This document shows positions 56,942 to 64,000 of a DNA stretch of 64,000 nucleotides, one piece after another (position 1 is the stretch's first letter; each line of letters opens with the position of its first letter). Source of the stretch: Peribolospora baueri (Eukaryota > Basidiomycota > Peribolosporomycetes > Peribolosporales > Peribolosporaceae); contig JAMDHS010000045.1 of assembly GCA_029717555.1 (NCBI GenBank), positions 1 through 64,000 on the forward strand. The letters run 5' to 3'. The notes beneath the pieces are model-generated. The model had not been told where the DNA came from. It made no database searches and saw only the letters and a program-made list of their open reading frames with translations. Both the position numbers and the translations under genes were made by a program.

Positions 56942-58053
56942 TTACTCGTCCTTCTTGCCACCGGCCTTTTCGGCTTCCTTGATCGAAGCCTTATCCGTGG
57001 CGGGGTCAGAGGTATTACCTGACACGTGAAGGCGAAAAGAGGTTGTCGGAAATTCACAGGTCAGAAAGGCTGGATTCCCATGGACGAGTGACAACCTTTC
57101 AATCGAGGTCAAAGGTCGACTCACCGAAGAGGCCGCCCGCCTTGAAAGGCCGCTTGAGGTCGCCCGTGGCAGGCTTCTTCCAGAGGTAAAGCTGGGCGGG
57201 CTTGGATTCGAGCGCGTTCTTGAAAGGCAAGATGGCCTGGATGACGAGCGGGTTGGTGTAGCCGAGATAGAGGTGCATGAAGCCGACCATGAGCACGCCA
57301 ATGAGCACGCCGCGCATCGCCTTGGAAGTCTCGGTCAAGTCGTAGTCCTTGTGTGTCGTCGTCACCAGTTGGCCGGGCTCTTGGGACTACGGGGAAGACA
57401 GGAGGGTAATTGAGCTCGAGACTCAAATGTCGACGGGGCCGCTCCGACGGTAGCTAAAAAAGTTGTATAGGCTTGTGACTCACCATCGGGCTCTTGGGCT
57501 CGACATATTTGAGCACGGTCAGGTCGTTCTTCTTCTTGATCTGTAAAACGAGCCGACATGTCACGTACGATATTAGGTGACAATGTCACGACCATTTTGG
57601 AGCGTCCCTGACCCCATTCGTTCCGCCACCATCGCACGCACGACTCACCTGCTGGCTGATCCAGAAGAAGAGCACCAAGCTAGCGAGCTGGGAGGTGACG
57701 TACGCGATTCGAACGTACATCAAAATCTCGGGCTGGTCCATCGGGATGCGTTTGGCGACTAGATCGTACCGGCACGTGGACGCAGCGGTGCACAGAAGTG
57801 GGAAATACCAGATGCCAGACGGGCGACCATAACCCTGTGTTCAGTGCGCTCCCTTCGAGAGTGAGAGCCATAACAGAAGATAGAAACAAGAAAAAAGCCT
57901 CACCCTGCATGGCGCCAAACATGATGGCCATGTTGGTAACCTGGTAGCAGGTATTGAAAAGAAAGATGTCATTATTAGCAATCTATTGTACCTTTTTGTG
58001 TACGTCGAAGGACCATGTCCCGCATGGATGACCCAGCTCACCTGAGCGTTCAT
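56942..58053 (-). CDS. PHO88: Pho88/Snd3 ER membrane protein
   Basis: Six or so small exons. The start is MNAQ (58053-58042), then VTNMAIMFGAMQ, VAKRIPMDQPEILMYVRIAY with a membrane span (TSQLASLVLFFWISQQ), IKKKNDLTVLKYVEPKSPM, VTTTHKDYDLTETSKAMRG, a second span around VLMVGFMHLYLGYTNPL, then KPATGDLKRPFKAGGLFG and a final exon ending KASIKEAEKAGGKKDE with TAA at 56944-56942. The M-N-x-Q start, the KYVEP motif, the D-Y-D-L motif, the M-H-L-Y-L-x-Y-T-N-P-L span and the K-P-A-T-G-D-L-x-R-P-F-K tail are all diagnostic of Pho88. It acts in SRP-independent targeting of proteins to the ER (SND pathway) and was first linked to phosphate uptake. Confidence 0.93.
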
Positions 58054-58366
58054 GTTGGCAAACTGCGTCAGAGCAGCGTCTAGTCAAAAGAGCGCAAGAG
58101 GGAAGATGAAGTCGGATGGGAGACGAAGCCAACCCTGAGGGTGGGTGGACAATGGTGGTGGCGGGGTCGGCGGAGGTGGAATCGGCGTCGACTGGAAGAA
58201 ACCAATCTCCAGCTGGCCGGGCCGGGTCAGCCACGTGGCGTTCTTCTGCCGCAGCGGGCGACCGGCTAGGAACCGGGGCGAGTTTCTATGCTCGCCTTTC
58301 GAGGACGTCTGACCATTTAAGAAAGGACCTGCGACGGCGTGCGACGACGTGACCCCCGCAAGCGAC
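58054..58366. promoter_or_regulatory. divergent promoter, PHO88 and methyltransferase
   Basis: 313 bases between opposite start codons. GC-rich with a GGTGGAC/GGTGG cluster (about 58140-58180). No TATA box or strong palindrome was seen. Confidence 0.35.
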
Positions 58367-59386
58367 ATGCCGGCCGAGTTCGCCTCGCAGGCCTACTGGG
58401 ACAAGCGTTTTGACTCGGAAGATCGCTTCGAGTGGCTCGGCGACGGCGTGAGCACGCTCTTGCCTCTGCTCGTGTCGTTCCTGTGCAGGTGGCATTCGGG
58501 AAGCGATGCACACGGCGAGCCGGATTTGCAGGGAGTGGAGGGTGAGCGTTCGACAGATGTGCCTCCGCGGTTATTGCACATTGGCGCCGGGACTTCGACG
58601 CTGCACCGATCCATCCTGGAGGCGTACGAGGAGCGCTTTGGCCAAGGAGAATGTTGCTGGGCCGAGGAGGCGGAGAGCTCGATCGTCAATGTGGACTTCT
58701 CTGAGTCGGCGGTGTTGAAAGGTCAGCAGGCAGTGGAAGAGGAAGGCAAGAGGAAGAGCTGGTTGGGATTGGTATCTTGGGCACAGGCAGATCTGCTTCA
58801 CTGGGCGGACGTGGAGAGCTTGCTTTACGTCCGTACCCGCAAGGATGACAGGCCACAAAGAGAGCTGTTCCACATCGTCATCGACAAGAGCACGTCGGAT
58901 GCTATATCTTGTGGCGAGGACGTCGTCTTCTCCGGCGCGTCAGCGCCGTCGCTGTCTTCCCAGTCGACCGTCCGACAACGTTGCTCGATCGTTGAGGCGT
59001 TCCTTTCCGACGAGGAAGCGGTCACCCAGCCGAAAAGCTCATCCTCTCCGAGCCTGTGCCTCCCTCCGGTCCAACTCCTCGCCCTCCACCTCGCAGAAGT
59101 CGTCGGACCGGGCGGGGTATGGATTTGTATGAGCTATTCGTCTGCTCGCTTCGACTTTCTCTCAGTTACGAACGGCAAGGCATCCAGCGGCAGGACCGGA
59201 GGCAATCGAGGCGTACCGGACCCGGGCACGTTTTGGACGCTAGAAAGCGTCCAGCCAGTGGAAGCGCCTTCGGGACAACATAGAGAGGGGGTGCACGCTC
59301 CACCCGTGTGTCATTACGTCTACGTACTGCGGAGGACTTTTCGCGCGTCCGGCCGGCCGGTCGTGCAATGCAAGGGAGAACCCTGA
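58367..59386 (+). CDS. class I SAM-dependent methyltransferase, EEF1AKMT4/METTL13-like
   Basis: A single uninterrupted frame of 339 residues. It opens MPAEFASQAYWDKRFDSEDR, then FEWLGDGVSTLLPLL, the Y-W-x-x-R-F and F-E-W-L start of the METTL13/EEF1AKMT4 group, whose members methylate lysines of elongation factor 1A. Motif I is LLHIGAGTSTLH (SAM-binding Gly loop), the acidic strand is SSIVNVDFSESAV, a later motif is WAQADLLHW, and FHIVIDKSTSDAISC is the conserved D-K-S/G-T-x-D-A motif. The long Ser-rich segment around residues 190-225 is an insertion before LLALHLAEVVGPGGVWICMS. The 58367 ATG is chosen because the few codons before it lack an ATG and the signature starts just after. Substrate is inferred from the family only. 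Confidence 0.78.
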   Translation: MPAEFASQAYWDKRFDSEDRFEWLGDGVSTLLPLLVSFLCRWHSGSDAHGEPDLQGVEGERSTDVPPRLLHIGAGTSTLHRSILEAYEERFGQGECCWAEEAESSIVNVDFSESAVLKGQQAVEEEGKRKSWLGLVSWAQADLLHWADVESLLYVRTRKDDRPQRELFHIVIDKSTSDAISCGEDVVFSGASAPSLSSQSTVRQRCSIVEAFLSDEEAVTQPKSSSSPSLCLPPVQLLALHLAEVVGPGGVWICMSYSSARFDFLSVTNGKASSGRTGGNRGVPDPGTFWTLESVQPVEAPSGQHREGVHAPPVCHYVYVLRRTFRASGRPVVQCKGEP

Positions 59387-59507
59387 AGGCGCGTGAGGAA
59401 GAAGATGGAGTCAGTCGAATCTAATCTCACCGCGTTCCGACGCGATTGCCTTCTACGCTGCCATCGTGACGGTCCGTCCAATTTCAGTTCGACCGATCTA
59501 ACGAGCT

Positions 59508-61754
<2,247 letters not shown>

Positions 61755-62556
61755 ATGGTCAACGTGAAGAAGTGGGAGGACGCGGAGCGAGACGTCCGTC
61801 TAGGGCTTTCTGAGTCTGTGTCTAGGAAGAGAAGTGTGCGAGGACCGAGTGTGGACGGACGACAACTTGGTTCTAATATAATGGCGAGAGGAGCGGCGGC
61901 GTCGGCTCGGCCACCCCCGCATGGACCCCACACCGACGGCAGATCCTTGCCACCACCGTTCCGCGTCTGCCGGGGCGCGTATGGGAGAGGCAGACGCCGA
62001 TGGAACGCTCGGCTGGAGAAAAAGTCAATGTCCGGTGTTGCGTCCGCCCGTCGACGTTGTTAACGTAGTACAAGAACGAGGAGGAGCGTCGTCGCTTCGC
62101 TTCACGTCCCTTCCCATCGGCCACCAACCCGCCGGCCGCAGTCTCCGAATGCGCACCCCGCTGATCTCCCACGAGCCGTTTTCATTACCTGCACAGGGAA
62201 CCAGAGAGATTTTGATACCGCCTGGATAGCATACATTTCAGAAGGGGAGAAAAGAAGAAAACGAGTCGGGGAAATAAAGACGACGGTGGAACACGCAGGA
62301 ATCCGTAATTCGTCCGAAAACGGGGACAAAGGCAAATGGGAATAGAACACGGTTAACCGTGTGGAGCCGGCGGCGCGGGGGCGAGGGAGGGTAGGTCAGA
62401 ACGGTCACAGAAGAGGAGGGCGATGAAATGCGGTGAGAGCGGCAGAGAAGGGTGCCTCCGCTGAAAGCGAACTATCAGCGGTTGAGACGCTAGGAAAGAG
62501 TGAAAAAGAAAGAGAGGCTGAGGGAGAAGGACGTGAAGGTTACGTGCTCCGGGGCC
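61755..62556. other. intergenic region with a 16-base palindrome
   Basis: About 800 bases between the flavoprotein locus and the tricalbin stop. It contains the perfect palindrome ACACGGTTAACCGTGT at 62347-62362. No frame with coding bias or RNA gene was found. If the oxidase has a further 5' exon, its first bases could reach to about 61900. Confidence 0.35.
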
Positions 62557-64000
62557 TCAGTTACCCCTGCCTTGCAAGAACCTCGACGGCCGTCGGGGGG
62601 AATCCCGCTGGGAGGCCATAGAGGGCGCAGGTGACAGGTTCGAGGGGGGGCTCCACTCCAAGCGGAGGTGTACCTGCCCGCTTCCGTGGCCGGAAAGTTC
62701 AATCCAGACGTCGGTCTTGGTGACAGGGTGAGGAGCGAGCGGCATGACGTGCTGCCAGACGTTGACGTCCGCATCGCCAAGGTTCTATGATCGCGAGCAG
62801 GCATGAGAAGAAGACGAAAAGACGAATTAGAACAACAAAAAGCGCGGTTGAGAGAGGTCGCGCAGAAAGGAGCGGGTACGTCTTCTTCTCTCTCTCACCT
62901 TGTCGCTGCCGAACGTGTGATGATCGAAAACGCCAAGTTTGATGACGAGTGGCTCCCTGGCCGTCTTGATGGAGAACGTGTCGTTGAACTCTGGTGCGAC
63001 CGTCTTCTTGACCACCTTCGTCTTCGCCACTTCCTTCTTGCCGACGTGCGCCTCGATGTAGACGTCGTGTTCCTCCCCTCCGCCGACGTCCTTGGCGCCA
63101 AGGATGGTACACATGAGACTGCCCTCCGCACCCAGTGCCGACGCAGCGGTGGGGTCCATGGGGAGGGCCTTTTCGGTGCTGGACGCGCCGGCCGGCATGG
63201 CACTGTTGACAGAAGTGACGGGCTCGCCGCCGACGGCGGCGGAGGACACCTGCGTGGCCGACATGTTCTCCGGCACGTTTTCCAAGTGGGAGGACGAATG
63301 ATTGGACCTGATCCGACCAAAGACGCCTCCGACGCCGCGTCCCACCGTGCCGACGCCCTTGACCACGCCCTTGCCCGCACCGCCCACGAGACCGGCACCG
63401 GCACCCACGCTTTGTCCGACAAAACCGGCGCCAGCACCGATCCCCTGCGTGAACGTCCGACCGAGGCTGGTGCCTTTGCGAACGGAACGGACAAACTCTG
63501 GGCGGAAGACGTACCGCAGGCGCACCTCGCCGGCCTCCCTGTCCTTGTAAATCACCGTGGCCGTTTGCTCGAACGGCTCGAACGGTTCGAGCTCGGCCAG
63601 GCTGAGCTTGACATGACCGAGCTTGTCGGGCTGGCCCACCTGATCCCAGTCGAAGAGCTCGATCTCAAAGTCCGCTTTGACCCGGTTCGGCTGCGCGCGT
63701 TTGTTCGATGTCAGCGAGGACGTAAAGGAGGCCAAAAAAACCCACGAACAGACTCACCACATCGGTCTCAAAGTTCTCGTTCCAAGTCGGGTTGAGAGTC
63801 TTCTTGACCACCTGCGATTTGAAGACCTTGCGACCGTTGAGGACGAAGACGGCGTACGGGTCAGACTTGCCCGACCGGTCGGCAGCGCGGAGGCCCTTGG
63901 CGTCGAGGAGATCGACGCGAAGGATGCCCTGGTTGTTGACGCTCTCGATGGGCTCGATGTAGACTTCGCAAGGGATGTACTTGCACGCAATGGTCACCGT
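62557..64000 (-). CDS. C-terminal part of a tricalbin (extended synaptotagmin-like), cut by the window end
   Basis: The frame enters at the window edge and contains a full C2 domain: NQGILRVDLLDAKGLRAADR, GKSDPYAVFVLNGRKVFKSQ, VKKTLNPTWNENFETDV, then after a short intron (about 63757-63692) KADFEIELFDWDQVGQPDKL and HVKLSLAELEPFEPFEQ. The conserved Asp residues of the calcium-binding loops are present. A Gly-rich linker with G-A-G-A-G and G-V-G-K-G repeats follows, then a final, shorter C2 domain (SLMCTILGAKDVGGGEEHDV, KTVAPEFNDTFSIK, LGVFDHHTFGSDK) and a last exon with VTKTDVWIELSGHGSGQVHL ending QGRGN and TGA/TAA-type stop at 62559-62557. Tricalbins tether the ER to the plasma membrane and carry lipid through an SMP domain, which would lie outside the window. 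Domain order and sequence fit tricalbin well. Confidence 0.85.

Overview
The window looks like nuclear chromosomal DNA of a basidiomycetous fungus, most likely a yeast-like Pucciniomycotina (Microbotryomycetes type). This is inference from GC-rich codon third positions, many short introns (about 60-150 bp) with GTRNGY donors, CT-rich 5' leaders, tightly packed genes that are often divergent, and single-copy fungal housekeeping genes. No prokaryotic, organellar or viral genes were seen.

Layout. 0-13 kb: the 3' part of an unrecognised plus-strand gene, then two large minus-strand genes, a Mug190-like SMP/C2 membrane-contact protein and the ribosome-biogenesis factor Urb2. 13-23 kb: a secreted GPI-type PEBP-like protein, prolyl oligopeptidase with a possible mitochondrial leader, a GatC-like mitochondrial amidotransferase subunit and a secreted GDSL esterase. 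23.1-25.4 kb: a gene-free island with a short foldback element and a near-perfect 240-bp inverted repeat made from a PIF/Harbinger-type transposase fragment. 25.4-31.7 kb: a Ppc89/Cep57-like spindle pole body protein and, divergent to it, a ubiquitin-like-domain membrane protein resembling HERP/Usa1. 31.7-35.1 kb: a microsatellite-rich intergenic stretch holding a tiny two-exon gene for a 44-residue secreted peptide. 35.1-48 kb: a SET/NAP histone chaperone, splicing factor Prp17, an unrecognised Ser-rich coiled-coil protein and the kinetochore scaffold Spc7/KNL1. 48-50.7 kb: no gene recognised. 50.8-59.4 kb: a secreted pepsin-like protease, an ELL-like elongation factor, an AGTRAP-like membrane protein, Pho88/Snd3 and a class I methyltransferase. 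59.5-64 kb: a vanillyl-alcohol-oxidase-type flavoenzyme gene that appears broken, then the C-terminal part of a tricalbin running off the window edge.

The genes do not form one pathway. Loose themes are mitosis (Ppc89-like, Spc7, with the same TCACGTGA octamer upstream of both), ER and membrane contact (Mug190-like, tricalbin, Pho88, HERP-like), secretion (PEBP-like, GDSL esterase, aspartic protease, small peptide) and RNA or chromatin work (Urb2, Prp17, SET, ELL). Exon structures were read by eye from frame continuity and splice consensus, so internal boundaries in the large multi-exon genes are approximate.
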